Below are positions 21,576-33,066 of a stretch of 64,000 nucleotides of DNA, piece after piece (the first letter of the stretch is position 1; each line of letters starts with the position of its first letter). The DNA is from Malus domestica (lineage: Eukaryota; Streptophyta; Magnoliopsida; Rosales; Rosaceae): the NCBI RefSeq assembly GCF_042453785.1, contig NC_091666.1:28974501-29038500 (forward strand). The letters run 5' to 3'. The notes under the pieces were generated by a model, which saw only the letters and a list, made by a program, of their open reading frames with translations, was not told where the DNA came from and made no database searches. Position numbers and translations under genes: made by a program.

Positions 21576-21794
21576 GACGCAGAGATGAGGAGGACGACGT
21601 GAGGGAGGAGGTCTTACGAATCCGGACGTTTTTGGGGTGGTTCGCTAAGAACTGCTAGCGAAGGGTTTAATCCGTGCGAGTCGGATCTAATCTCATTAAA
21701 CGTAATCCTTGCCCCTACCAAACATCAGACTACAATACCAATTAGTGTAGTCTAGTCCAGTCCCCCCTAAGAAGGTCAAACAAACACGCCCTAA

Positions 21795-21853
21795 GAGTTT
21801 TGAGTAGGAGTTCTTACTCATTTTTTAATAACCAAGCATTGTTCCGTAAAAAA
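21795..21853. mobile_element. Right part of the fold-back MITE split by Harbinger
   Basis: GAGTTTTGAGTAGGAGTTCT and AATAACCAAGCATTGTTCC are the inverse of the left MITE end at 12419-12490. They also match, in order, the intact relatives in the MSRA introns (GAGTTTTGAGTCGAAGTT, AGCCAAGCATTATC near 49489-49540). One TAA lies between the element end and this half. Confidence 0.65.
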
Positions 21854-22441
21854 TTTGAGTGAAGGATAACCGTTAATGTTTTCGTTGACAGAAACTTGAC
21901 GGAAATGGTCGGTGACGGAAAGAGAAACACATGAAGGGATGGGGGCTTCCGGTTACAGTTCTGAAATAAATTTCATCGTTTAATTCAATTTGTTAAAACT
22001 TGGTTAGAATTTTTACTCAAAAAGAATGGTTATTAGCACTTCAAATAAAGTACTTTTTATTTTTTCAACAAACAAGGTACGTTTTTGGGTGGAACAAAAT
22101 TTTAAAATGTGGTTCAAATCCGCTTTTCGCAAAAATCAAACTTAAGATCAGGAATACCACTAGATCGTAGTACGGTAAAATTGAAAATTTTGGGTAAAAA
22201 TAGGGGTGATGAGTGTCCTAATTACACTATTTGGTGTAAATAAATTCCTAAATTCTTTAAAGCCCACACATCATGCAAATTTGGGATTTTGACTTCTAAA
22301 GCCCAAATTACACGTCAACCCATACTCCTTCTGAGATTGCCCCAAACCGCAAAACGCACCGTCTAATCCCTCATTTCCCAGGAGATAGTGCTGTTGCTAG
22401 TAGCAAAAGCTAGCAGCAGCTTATCCAAAAGGCGCCAAACC
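21854..22441. other. Intergenic DNA and PPR promoter
   Basis: No gene. At about 22140-22190 a short SINE-like relic reads AGGAATACCACTAGATCGTA, similar to the tRNA-like head of the SINE at 39194-39352. The last 150 bases are the likely promoter and 5' UTR of the PPR gene. Confidence 0.45.
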
Positions 22442-25054
22442 ATGGCTCTCATCCGCCACCAACTCTCTCGTCCTCCGTCACTTCCCTCCTCCCGCAGCCA
22501 CCCTCCACCAAACCACCACTTCCCAAAACCCTGCCTCTTCGTATTCTCCAAAAACCTCAGACTCTTCTCTCTCTACTCAGCTCCGCCCACTCCCTCCTCT
22601 CTCTCCTCCGCCCCCATTTTCCTCCCCTTTCTTCAAAACCAAGAGGAAGAAGACGAAGACGAAACTGAAGAAGAAACAGAAGAGCCACCAGCACTCGAAG
22701 AAGATGAAGAAGAGGAGGAGGACCCAGATGACCCAATTCTCAGATTCTTCAAGTCCCGCACTTCAACCCAAGACCCTGAGCGCGAAGGCAAGTTCTCTCT
22801 CCAAAAGAACCGCCGCTCCGCTTGGCGTTTGGCTGACGGTACCCACCTCGCAGACGAATCGGAACCCGAAACCGGCGTCAAAAAACTGCTCGGAGAACAG
22901 AAACAAGTTGGTCCAATCAAATTTGGTTCAAATGCATCGCCTGAGGGAATTGTCCAAGAGATTCTGCAAAAGGCAAGGACTTTGCCGCAGAATTTGACGT
23001 TGGGAGAGGCTTTGGGGGGTTTCGAAGGAAGGGTTGGGGAGAAAGAGTGTGTGAAAATATTGGAGGTGATGGGTGAGGAGGGGTTATTGGTGGGTTGCTT
23101 GTATTTCTTTGAGTGGATGGGTTTGCAGGAGCCGTCTCTTGTTACGCCTCGGGCGTGTTCGGTTTTGTTTCCGATGCTGGGGAGAGCTGGAATGGGGGAT
23201 AAGTTGATGATTTTGTTTAGGAATTTACCGGCCAAGAAGGAGTTCTGGGATGTTCATGTGTATAATGCTGCAATTTCGGGCTTAATGTGCTCCAAGAGGT
23301 ATGAAATGCTTTGATAATTGTGTTTTATTTTGCCGTTTGGAAGTTTAGATTTCGCTTTTCGGTCAATTTGTAGTGATATTATTAATTGTAGTCTGGCTAT
23401 GAGAAGAACGGACTATTGATATATCATCGAAAATGTACTGATCTCACAATGTACCAACATATTGTAGAAGCATTTTTGACAATATCGATGCACATAGAAC
23501 TTTTGTTGGTAGTTGTCTGAGTAGGGTGTTATATGATGAGTTACTGGAAGTTTGAATTGTTGGGATTTTATGCATGTTTCAGTGGACCCGAGGCAATGCC
23601 TTCGTGCTATTTGCATTATGTTCTTAATCCAAGTTGTTTGATTATTAGTTGAAAGAACAAAAATTTTGGGAAAGTTGTTGTTGATGCTTGCAAAAGATAA
23701 AGTAACTTGCTAGAATTCATTTGATAATATTTACTGACTTTTTTTCAGGTACGATGACGCTTGGAAGGTGTATGAGACTATGGAAGCAAATAATACCCTT
23801 CCGGATCATGTGACATGTTCAATCATGATTACTGTCATGAGAAAAGTTGGACGTAGTGCAAAAGATTCATGGCAGTTCTTCGAGAGAATGAACAGGAAAG
23901 GTGTCAGATGGAGTCAAGAAGTTTTGGGTGCTCTTATAAAATCATTCTGTGATGAGGGGTTGAAGAGAGAAGCCCTTATCATTCAAGTAGAAATGGAGAA
24001 GAAAGGGGTCTCATCAAACGCCATTGTGTATAACACTTTAATGGATGCCTTCTGTAATTCAAACCAAGTTGAAGAAGCTGAAGGTCTCTTTGCCGAGATG
24101 AAATCAAAAGGGATTAAACCAACAGCTGCCACCTTCAATGTTCTAATGAGTGCATACAGCAGAAAAATGGAGCCGGAGATTGTTGAGAAGCTGCTGGTCG
24201 AAATGCAGGATATGGGACTAAAGCCAAATGTCAAATCCTATACTTGTCTTATCAGTGCATATGGGAGGCAGAAGAAGATGAGTGATATGGCTGCGGATGC
24301 TTTTTTGAGGATGAAGAAGGTTGGTATTCGTCCAACATCACATTCTTATACAGCTCTTATTCACGCGTTTTCAGTCAGCGGCTGGCATGAGAAGGCTTAC
24401 ATTGCATTCGAAAACATGCAAAAAGAAGGACTAAAGCCCTCCATAGAAACCTATACTGCTTTACTGGATGCATTTAGGCGTGCTGGTGACGCGCAGATGT
24501 TGATGAAAATTTGGAAACTGATGATCAAAGAGAAGATTGTGGGGACTAAGGTGACATACAACACTCTTCTCGATGGATTTGCCAAACAAGGGCACTATGT
24601 GGAAGCAAGAGATGTGATTTCCGAATTTGGTAATGTAGGCTTGCAGCCAACTGTGATGACATATAATATGCTGATGAATGCGTATGCACGGGGAGGGCAA
24701 CACTCAAAGTTACCACAGCTGTTGAAAGAGATGGCAGCTCTCAAGTTAAAACCTGATTCTGTAACTTACTCGACCATGATTTATGCCTATGTTCGTGTTC
24801 GTGATTTCAGACGAGCATTTTTCTACCACAAGCAAATGGTAAAAAATGGACAAGTGCCAGATGCCAGGTCTTATGAGAAGCTTAGGTCAATTTTGGATGT
24901 GAAGGCTGCACGGAAGAACAAAAAGGACAAGAATGCTATACTTGGTATAATTAATAGCAAAATGGGTTTGTTGAAAGTTAAAAAGAAGGGAAAGAAAGAT
25001 GAGTTCTGGAAGAACAAGAACAAGCGTTATGTCAGAACTGATAACTCAGAGTGA
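22442..25054 (+). CDS. EMB1006: Plastid PPR protein, EMB1006/At5g50280-like
   Basis: Two exons, 22442-23298 and 23749-25054, total 2163 nt, or 720 residues. The start ATG sits in a good plant context (ACCATGGCT). The first 60 residues are rich in Ser, Pro and Arg, like a plastid transit peptide, and a very acidic Glu/Asp stretch follows (about 65-100). From about residue 230 the chain is P-class pentatricopeptide repeats of 35 residues (VYNTLMDAFCNSNQVEEAEG, TFNVLMSAYSRKMEPEIVEK, SYTCLISAYGRQKKMSDMAA and others), about ten in all. The C-terminal tail is Lys-rich (KVKKKGKKDEFWKNKNKR). There is no E, DYW or SMR domain. P-class PPRs bind organelle RNA and stabilise or process transcripts. Length and tail fit Arabidopsis EMB1006, which is needed for embryo development. 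The orthology call is from memory. Confidence 0.85.
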
Positions 25055-25833
25055 TATCAATCTTCAGCTTATCACTTTCTGCATTTCTTTCAAAACTTTC
25101 AGAAAGGTTATGAGATAGTAGTTGTTTCGTGTCTGGACTGCCTCAGTTGGAAATTTGAAAAAAGCACCTCCACACCGAAGTTGTTAGGGTGAAATTCTCT
25201 ACAAGATCTGCGTGATCCTTCACGAAACAAGAAGATTGGCTGCAGCTGATGCAGGCCAGTCTCCGTTGATACAACTAGGTAAGCATATCTGTTCATATGT
25301 CGATGTAAGGGGAAAAAGTTCTTTTGCTTCCCCAGTCCCCTGTACTAGTCTACAATCTATTTGTACTGAGAAAATGTTGTTATTTGAGCATACATCTCAT
25401 TCAGCTCTCATGGATTTCTTGTTCTTGTATTATCCTGTAGTTATGAGCCTCTTTGCTTTTGCATGTTTTAGAACTTCGGCTGCAAGGCTCAGGAGTGAGC
25501 TGACTGAAAACCGTTGAGGAATAGTCGGCTTACAGATTTGTTGTTCTTCCTGGTGCACAAGTTCCGGATGGTTTCCCTTCCCAGGTCCACTTCTTTGCTC
25601 GGGTTGGCTGTTGAAGCCGGCGGCCTTTTCAGTCTTCAAGAGGATAATATCCAAACTCTATCCACAGAGTCAAAAAAAAATATCCAAACTCTATCCACAG
25701 AGTCGGCATTTGTTCCAAAATCCAGTTGCAATATCTTTTTGTATGCCTTGATGCTGAAGAATCATCACCTAATATGGGTCACCATTGGGTGGGGCCCGGC
25801 CAGAGTGCAAACCCAACGAACTGGGCTGACCGG
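25055..25833. other. 3' region of PPR gene and intergenic DNA
   Basis: Probably holds the PPR 3' UTR. A short direct duplication (ATATCCAAACTCTATCCACA) occurs twice between 25647 and 25703. No further gene is supported, and the small open frames here look random. Confidence 0.4.
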
Positions 25834-25838
25834 CCCTA

Positions 25839-26555
25839 AGAGCAACTTTACTCTTAGGGCGATAATTGCTCGGGCTATTGGACAATTGGCGATTATTGTC
25901 TTAGTGAACAGTAATCATCCGAGGGTAGCTCTACTCTGCAAATGAATTGCTCGGGCAATTGACTTCAAAAAATTATTTTTTTCATTAATAATAAAATATT
26001 ATGTTTAATTTCGAATTTTCTTAATTTTCTTTTTTGTTTTTCCATTTGTCTGTGTTTTTTAAATCATTTTTTAATGTTTTTGAAATGAATGATACAGACC
26101 CTTGGATTACAATTTTTTGCAATCCAAAATCCCAGGTTGTGCCACGTGGGATGAACCTTTTTTATGATTTTTTATTTTTTCTGAATTTAAAAAAGCAGAT
26201 CAATATGGACCGTCGGATCTAAGAAATCCAACGACCCACATTGGAACAGAAACTGAGTGCGCCTGAGTGCAGGTGCCACTAACACTTTTTGGTCAGCTCA
26301 CTTTCCCCACTTGTGCGTGAAGACCACGCACCTGACGTAAAAAAAATTATAACATGGCTGACAATAGGCTGACTTTACCTGACGTCAGATTGCTTCAAGC
26401 AAGGCTTCATGCCAATCTCGCTCGACTGCTTGATCTGTGGGAGATGGGCCCACTTAATAGATGAGGCAATTGGATTAGGCTGGAGTAGATTTTGGAAGGG
26501 TTGTAGGATTCAATCACTCAATAGGTGGGGCAATTTGCAGGGGTGGAGTTGCTCT
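25839..26555. mobile_element. MITE-like element with AGAGCAACT ends
   Basis: Starts AGAGCAACT (25839) and ends AGTTGCTCT (26555), perfect 9-bp inverse ends with further loose pairing. At the left end CCCTAAGAG (25834-25842) and CTCTTAGGG (25851-25859) make a 9-bp hairpin. There is no coding capacity. The right two thirds of the element and about 110 bp beyond it are repeated at 27820-28451. Confidence 0.55.
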
Positions 26556-26669
26556 AAATTAACAGCCCATGACCCACTTTGGCCATGGATTGCGAGCCAA
26601 GTGATGACCCTTTATTGGACCATGACAAGCTGCACCAAAAGAACTCATGAGTTAGCCAATCAAACTACA
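26036..26669 (+). repeat. Direct repeat, copy 1 (634 bp)
   Basis: Matches 27820-28451 base for base over long runs (for example GCAGATCAATATGGACCGT, ACATGGCTGACAATAGGCT, TTGGACCATGACAAGCT). By eye I judge it somewhat under 90% identical. The repeat runs past the right end of the MITE into flanking DNA, so it is a segmental duplication rather than two separate insertions. Confidence 0.8.
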
Positions 26670-27819
26670 TAAGTAGATGCAGCATCACTTTGCAAAAAAG
26701 GTAGATGCAAAGTTGGTTGCTAATGCACAATGTAGATGCATAATTGTGCATAACCAATTTACAAATAGAGAGTAGAACCATAATTAATTTACAAAGTGCA
26801 GCATCAGTACAAAGTGTAGCATCAGTTCAAAGTACAGCATCAGTTCAAAGTGAAACATCAGTTCAAAGTGCAGCATCGAAGCTAGATGGTTAATGTTTTT
26901 GCTCACAACATTTAAATGCATATTCATTTTCTTTTTCAGATGTTTAAGAATCAATTAACAAACAGAATGTAGAATCAGAATTAATTTACAAAGTGCAGCA
27001 TTTGTACAACGTAGATGCATAATTATGCAAAACCAATTTACAAACAGAAAGTAAAACCAAAATTAATTAACAAAGTGCAACATTAGTTCAAAGTGTAGCA
27101 TCAGTTCAAAGTGTAGCATCGAAGATAGATGGTTAATGTTTTTACTCACAAAATTTAGACACATATTCATTTTCTTATTCAGATGTTTGACAATCAGTAT
27201 ACATATAAACTAAAAAAGCCTGAAACATCTAAAACACTGAAATTGGTTTTTCACGAACTGGAACATTGAATTTTTTGGTAAAATCAAGTGCAAAAAACAC
27301 TTGATAATGCATGCGTTTTTTTATAGTTTTCTTTTGCAAAATCAAGTGCAAAAACACTTGATAATGCATTCGTTTGTTACAGAGTTTGAATTATAATCAT
27401 TCAAAAAGACGATTTTGACTAGTAGGAAAACCTTTGAAACACTGATCTGTCTGGAAATCCGGCTAAACTTTGTGAATCACTGAAATCCAACTTAAAAGTT
27501 TATGAAACTATGGAGATTTTAGGGTTTTTTGTCTGGGAATGTATCTTTTGTGTGAGAGGAAATTTGAAATGATAGGTTTAGGGAAGAGGAACGCGGGTAT
27601 TGAATGGAAAAGGGAAAGAAACTGGTTGGTTTTAATGATTTTTGTCATGTAGTGGCTAACGTGGCCATTTATTAATGGTTATAGTTGATTCGTTTCTTTT
27701 TGGGTTGGGCTTGGTTTTTTGTTATTGGGTTTTTTGTCCTTTTTGTAATGTTTTAAAAGGTGTGAAGTTATGTGAAATATGATATATATTTGTGTCTCTA
27801 CAAGTAAAGCTCCCTTTTT
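26670..27819. repeat. Spacer with internal duplications
   Basis: A roughly 240-bp unit occurs twice (about 26700-26945 and 26985-27190). It contains AAAGTGCAGCATCAGTTCAA repeats and AGATGGTTAATGTTTTT. Next, a pair of AAAATCAAGTGCAAAAA, CACTTGATAATGCAT words (about 27280 and 27340) can each form a short hairpin (AAGTG with CACTT). No gene is seen. Confidence 0.6.
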
Positions 27820-28451
27820 TTTTCCATTTTTCTGTGTTTTTTTAATAATTTATTAATGTTATTCAAATGAATGATATAGACCGTTGGATTATAATTTTTT
27901 GCAATCCAACATCATAGGTTGTGCCAAGTGGGATGAACCTTTTTCAATTTTTTTTTTCAGATTAAAAAAAAAGCAGATCAATATGGACCGTTAGATATAA
28001 GAAATCCAACAACCCACGTTGGAACAAAAATTGAGTGCACCTGAGTGTAGGTCCTACTGACACTTTTTGGTCAGCTCACTCTCCCCACTTGCACGTGAAG
28101 ACCACGCACTTGACATAAAAAAAAAAATATAACATGGCTGACAATAGGCTAACTTTACCTGACGTTAGATCACTTCAAGCAAGGCTTCATGCCAAATCTC
28201 ACTCGATTGCTTGATCCATGAGAGATGGGCCCACTCAATAGATTGGGCAATTAGCTTGGCTTGGAGCAGATTTTGGAAGGGTTGTAGGATTCAATCACTC
28301 AATTGGTGGGACAATCTGTAGGGATGGAGTTGCTCTAAATTAACAGCCCATGACCCATTTTGGCCATGGATTGTGAGCCAAGTGATGACCCTCTATTGGA
28401 CCATGACAAGCTACACCAAAAGAACTCATGAGTCATCCAATCAAACTACAG
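27820..28451 (+). repeat. Direct repeat, copy 2
   Basis: The second copy of the segment at 26036-26669, offset by about 1.78 kb. It lacks the left third of the MITE. See copy 1 for the shared words. Confidence 0.8.
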
Positions 28452-29163
28452 AAAGCAGAAATGTCCTCCAACAAACTAGTGACAACTTTCACTAGATACA
28501 AGGAATTGTTTTAAATGATCAGGCTTACCTTCGACAAAGTGGCAACTACCAATACGGTGCAAAGTGCTCAACTAAAGCTACGTGTGCGAAGTGTGTGCTA
28601 GCAAAGTGATAGCCACCAGCACAGTGCGAAGTGCTCTATTGAAGCAGCTTGTGTGAAGTGCCGCCAAAATTTGCTTACTAAAACGTGTTAGATTGCCTAA
28701 TTTGTGTAAAGTTTCTCAAGTTTCCACTCTTTTCCTCGTCCTCCACATTTATGTTTGTTCATGCTCTGGATTTAACAAATCAAAAAGAGAATCAAAAGAC
28801 GAAAATAGTATACAAATCATCTCCAAAAATAACTATTCTATCAATGTCGAGTTAAAGACCTAACCATTCCAAAAGTTCACAGTAATTGACTCCTAAATGG
28901 TTAAAGACTTTGTACGAGTAAATGGTTTAACTATTTACTTAAACACAAAACAAAATTTAATGCGTCAGATTAAGACAATTTTTTCATAAAACAAATTCCT
29001 TGGGAACAAAGATAAACCTCATTAGGACAAAATGACAAAAAACAGGGCAGAAGCGTAAATTCCGCGCGATATCCCAAACCGAAACCCTAAACCGGGTTAG
29101 ACCGGAGTCGAGTGGAAGCAAAAGATAGGGCCAAAACAGTTCATGCTGGCTTTAGCGGGAAGG
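28452..29163. other. Intergenic DNA before the MRF gene
   Basis: 28520-28680 repeats words of the type GCAAAGTG and GCGAAGTG without a clear period. The rest is AT-rich. No gene is seen. Confidence 0.4.
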
Positions 29164-29254
29164 CCACGTGGACCGCCCTATTGCATATACACCCAAAACC
29201 CTCCCCCCCCCAACAGTGATGACGTGTCCTCGAAACCGTAGCCTCCCTATAAAA
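29164..29254 (+). promoter_or_regulatory. Core promoter of the MRF gene
   Basis: A palindromic G-box CCACGTGG lies at 29164-29171, a TGACGTG motif (bZIP/TGA type) at 29220-29226 and a TATAAAA box at 29248-29254. Transcription probably starts about 30 bp further on, in the pyrimidine-rich stretch near 29270-29290. The start codon is 900 bp downstream, across a leader intron. Confidence 0.7.
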
Positions 29255-29574
29255 CCCTCCGCTTCCCTACACTTTCAATCTCATCCATTTCCTCTCTCTC
29301 TCTGCTCACTTTCTCTCTCTACAAATCTCTAACCGATTGAGTCTCCGACACTCACTCACAGATTCGGATCCACCTCCGCCGCTTTCTGATAAACCCGGAC
29401 CAACCCCGACCCGCCGATCCATCAGATTGTCGTCGTTTCGTTTCCGGTCTAGCACTTCTCTCCCGCCGTTTCGGGCTTTTCGGCTCTTCCAGTGGGACTC
29501 CGGAGCTCTGAGATTTGGATATCCGATTGCTTCTCCTGTTCTTGGCTCGAGATCCGGGCCAAGCACAGAAGAAA

Positions 29575-29690
29575 TAGATTTGCCGCCCTTCCGACTTCGT
29601 ATACGTACAGGTTATTTTCGAATTTTTTGTTTGCGGGAAGAAACTGATTCGCCGCTCTTCCGACTTCGTATGCATACAGCATCACTGAGT
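29575..29690 (+). repeat. Duplicated leader segment at the likely splice donor
   Basis: GCCGCCCTTCCGACTTCGTA (from 29582) returns as GCCGCTCTTCCGACTTCGTA (from 29651), 69 bp apart, in the 5' leader of the MRF gene. The first copy runs into TACAGGTTATTT, a usable GT donor. In the second the same place reads TACAGCATC, without GT. Confidence 0.6.
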
Positions 29691-30183
29691 GGATTGTTTT
29701 ATTGCTGTGTACGTCGGTGGTGTTTGGATGCTGAGAAAATACGGGAAAAGGAAAGGAAGATGATGCATTTGGTGTTTGGTTTTCACATTGTTTGGGGCTC
29801 GGAAAAGTGAAATCTGTGCTTTACCGTGTCTGATGCTGCATTTTTCTTGTGTATTTCTTCAATTTGCTTCCCTTTTTTTGTAGGCAAACAGTGTTTAGCT
29901 ATAATTTTTATGTGTAGTTAATGCTTGCTTAATCCGTTTTCAATATTTGATTTGTTAAATATTTGCTTAGGTAAATTCGTTTTTGATATTTGATTAGTTT
30001 AATATTGCTTAGGTAAATGAAAATCCTTTCCTGTAGGTGAATTTGTTTTCACTTGGGTTTTCGGTTTTAGTTAATGGAAGAACAGTGGAAGCTAGAATGA
30101 TCAATTTGAAAGTAATTCCGAAGATCGAATAATCTGCATTTTTACTAAATATTAATATTCATGTAGGACTTTTGGCTGGGTAA

Positions 30184-33066
30184 ATGGCCTCGAGTGAGGG
30201 ATTTCTGACGAATGAGCAGAGGGAGATGTTAAAAATTGCCAGCCAGAATGTGGAGGTTTTGTCGTCATCACCGAAATCCCCTACATCTTTTCTGTCTGAA
30301 CACCATGTAAAAGCCCCTGCTGGTGGGAAGGCACCAACAGCTGGGATAGCTGCGAGGCATGTACGCCGGTCACACTCAGGGAAGTTCGTGCGAGTAAAGA
30401 AGGGTAAGTCCCCATCCGGCACTTTGTGATTTGGTTTGATTTTGTTTTAGCTTACCACTACGTAATGATGTTTATGGTTTTATTAATATCTCTAGTTGTC
30501 CACTCGCCCTTGTGCTTTGCTATCTCTGCGACTCTTGTTATATTATTGTTGGCCTTATAAGAATTTGTTTGCATATATCAATTGAATTTTTAACCTTTAA
30601 GTAAATTATTGCTACTCTAGTTTTACACGAACCAGGACTTTACCTTCTATAACGGTGTACATCTCATGCATATTATCGTCGAGATTGCTGTAGTAGCTGA
30701 AGTCATGAACCATGATGGTGCAGTGAAACTTAGTTACACCATGCAAAAATATGCATCTCATGCATGATTTTGAATTGTTGTTCTTCTATTAAGCTACTAA
30801 GTGTGTAGCTTAACTTAGCTGTTGATAGGGTGTGATTGAAGTGAGTAAAATTCGTGACTGATTAATTCAAACCAAGGTAGTACTTAGATTTGGACAGTTT
30901 TAAAGTTCTTTTTCTTTATAGCTCTGTGAGTTTTAACTTTTGATTTGATGTTGTTCGGTTGTGCTGAATCAATGATATTGTAGGTGGTTATTAAAATTAG
31001 CTATTTCTGGTATTTTGTTGGTGGGACTGATTTCTCGTCTTTGTCTTATGGCAACAGAGGGAGGCGGTGGTAAGGGCACGTGGGGAAAACTGCTTGACAC
31101 TGATGGCGAAGCCACTCTTGATCGCAATGACCCTAACTATGACAGTGGCGAGGTAATAAATTTTCAAGTTTAGTGTATATATATTTCCTACATTTATTAC
31201 TCTCTGTGCTCTGATAAGGTAGATTGAAAATTCTGATTTCTAATCTAAGTACTCTGGTTTCATCAGGAACCATATCAACTTGTTGAGTCAACAGTCACAG
31301 ATCCCTTGGATGAATACAAGAAAGCTGTCGTTTCCATCATCGAGGAATACTTCAGCACTGGTGATGTGGCAGTGGCAGCATCTGACCTCAAAGAACTAGG
31401 CTCAAGTCAATATCATTCTTACTTCATTAAGCGACTTGTTTCCATTGCCTTGGATAGGCATGATAAGGAGAAAGAAATGGCTTCGGTTTTGCTTTCATCT
31501 TTGTATGCTGATGTCATTAGTCCTCCCCAGATTAAAGATGGATTTTTCATCCTTCTTGAATCTGCTGATGACCTTGCAGTGGACATACCGGATGCAGTAG
31601 ACATCCTCGCTTTGTTTCTTGCTCGTGCAGTGGTTGATGACATCCTTCCCCCGGCCTTCTGCACCAGGGCAAAGAAGGCACTCCCAGAATCTTCAAAGGG
31701 CGTTCAAGTAATCCAGACTGCTGAGAAGAGTTATCTTTCAGCTCCACACCATGCAGAACTTGTGGAAAGGAGGTGGGGTGGTAGCACCCACATTACTGTT
31801 GAAGAGGTGAAGAAAAAAATTGCTGGTCTACTGAGGGAATACGCGGAAAGTGGAGACACTTCTGAGGCTTGTAGGTGCATAAGGGAGTTAGGTGTTCCAT
31901 TCTTCCATCATGAGGTTGTGAAGAGGGCTTTGGTTCTTGCCATGGAGGTTCAAACAGCTGAACCGCTAGTAATTAAGCTGTTAAAGGAAGCAGCTGAAGA
32001 AGGCCTGATTAGTTCTAGTCAAATGGTAAAGGGCTTTTCTCGATTGGTAGAGAGCCTTGACGACCTTGCTCTTGACATTCCGTCAGCAGTCAGCTCGTTC
32101 CAGTCCCTGGTACTCGAGGCGACAAATGGAGGTTGGCTTGATGCTTCCTTTTTGAAATCATCGAATGAAGATGGTGATGCACAAGTTGAAGATGAAAAAG
32201 TGAGGCGGTACAAGAAAGAGATTGTGCCCATAATCCATGAATATTTTCTCTCAGATGATATCCCAGAACTGATCCGGAGCCTTGAAGATCTTGGGGTACC
32301 TCAATATAATCCACTATTCTTGAAGAAGCTGATCACCCTTGCAATGGATCGCAAGAACCGTGAAAAGGAAATGGCATCTGTTTTGCTTTCTGCCCTTCAC
32401 ATTGAGATCTTTTCAACCGAGGACATAGTTAATGGCTTTGTCTTGCTTCTGGAATCTGCAGAGGATACAGAATTGGACATTTTGGATGCTTCAAACGAGC
32501 TTGCTCTTTTCCTGGCAAGGGCTGTAATTGATGATGTTTTAGCTCCTCTGAATTTGGAAGAAATTGGCAACAAGTTGCCACCAAATAGCAGTGGAAGTGA
32601 GACTGTTCGATCGGCTCAATCCCTGACTTCTGCTCGTCATGCTGGCGAGAGGCTTCTGAGATGTTGGGGAGGCGGGACTGGCTGGGCTGTGGAGGATGCA
32701 AAGGACAAGATAGCAAAGCTGCTAGAGGAGTTTGAGAGTGGGGGTGTTCTGAGCGAAGCCTGCCAGTGCATTCGGGATCTAGGGATGCCCTTCTTCAACC
32801 ATGAGGTGGTGAAGAAGGCACTGGTCATGGCCATGGAAAAGAAGAACGACAGGATGCTAGACCTGCTTCAGGAGTGCTTCAGCGAAGGACTGATCACAAT
32901 CAACCAGATGACTAAAGGCTTCACCCGAGTCAAGGACGGGCTAGATGATCTGGCTCTTGACATTCCAAACGCGAGGGAGAAGTTCAGCTTCTACGTGGAT
33001 CAGGCGCAGGAGAAGGGGTGGCTCCTCCCTGCCTTCGGATCACCTGCTGCGGATGGCTCGCACTAA
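30184..33066 (+). CDS. MRF1: MA3-domain translation regulatory factor (MRF/PDCD4-like)
   Basis: Coding exons 30184-30403, 31058-31152 and 31267-33066 total 2115 nt, or 704 residues, in phase. A non-coding first exon from about 29275 is spliced to a site just before 30184. The N-terminus (MASSEGFLTNEQREMLKIAS) and RSHSGKFVRVKK are typical of the family. Four MA3 domains follow at roughly 115-235, 280-400, 415-535 and 575-695, as two similar pairs (EYKKAVVSIIEEYFSTGDV, EVKKKIAGLLREYAESGDTS, RYKKEIVPIIHEYFLSDDI, DAKDKIAKLLEEFESGGVL). MA3 domains bind eIF4A. In Arabidopsis MRF proteins tune translation under TOR and energy status. Animal PDCD4 has only two MA3 domains. Length fits Arabidopsis At5g63190. 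The neighbouring TPR gene matches the neighbour there too, by memory. Confidence 0.93.

Larger units (their letters stand above)
12789..21791. mobile_element. PIF/Harbinger DNA transposon, 9.0 kb, TAA-flanked
   Basis: The left end reads GGGTGCGTTTGTTGC. The inverse of the right end reads GGGCGTGTTTGTTTG. Both are followed by subterminal GGACTGGACTAG words. TAA lies directly outside each end (12786-12788 and 21792-21794). Inside are a Myb/SANT protein (16197-17187) and a DDE transposase (17388-18770), the two proteins Harbinger elements need, both open over their full length. Extra cargo: a second SANT gene remnant (13157-14502), minisatellites, a CA-rich satellite and a SEC61-gamma-like gene (21199-21575). 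The flanks are two halves of one MITE, which supports a single insertion. Both proteins look intact, so recent or present activity is possible. Confidence 0.75.

Noticed and set aside
22633-23235. 200-residue minus-strand frame over the PPR first exon
   Set aside because: Antisense shadow of the PPR coding region, with Ser runs from the Glu/Asp codons.
26036-28451. Pair of direct repeats read as LTRs of a short retroelement
   Set aside because: The repeats include part of a MITE and its flank, lack TG..CA ends and have no primer-binding site between them.
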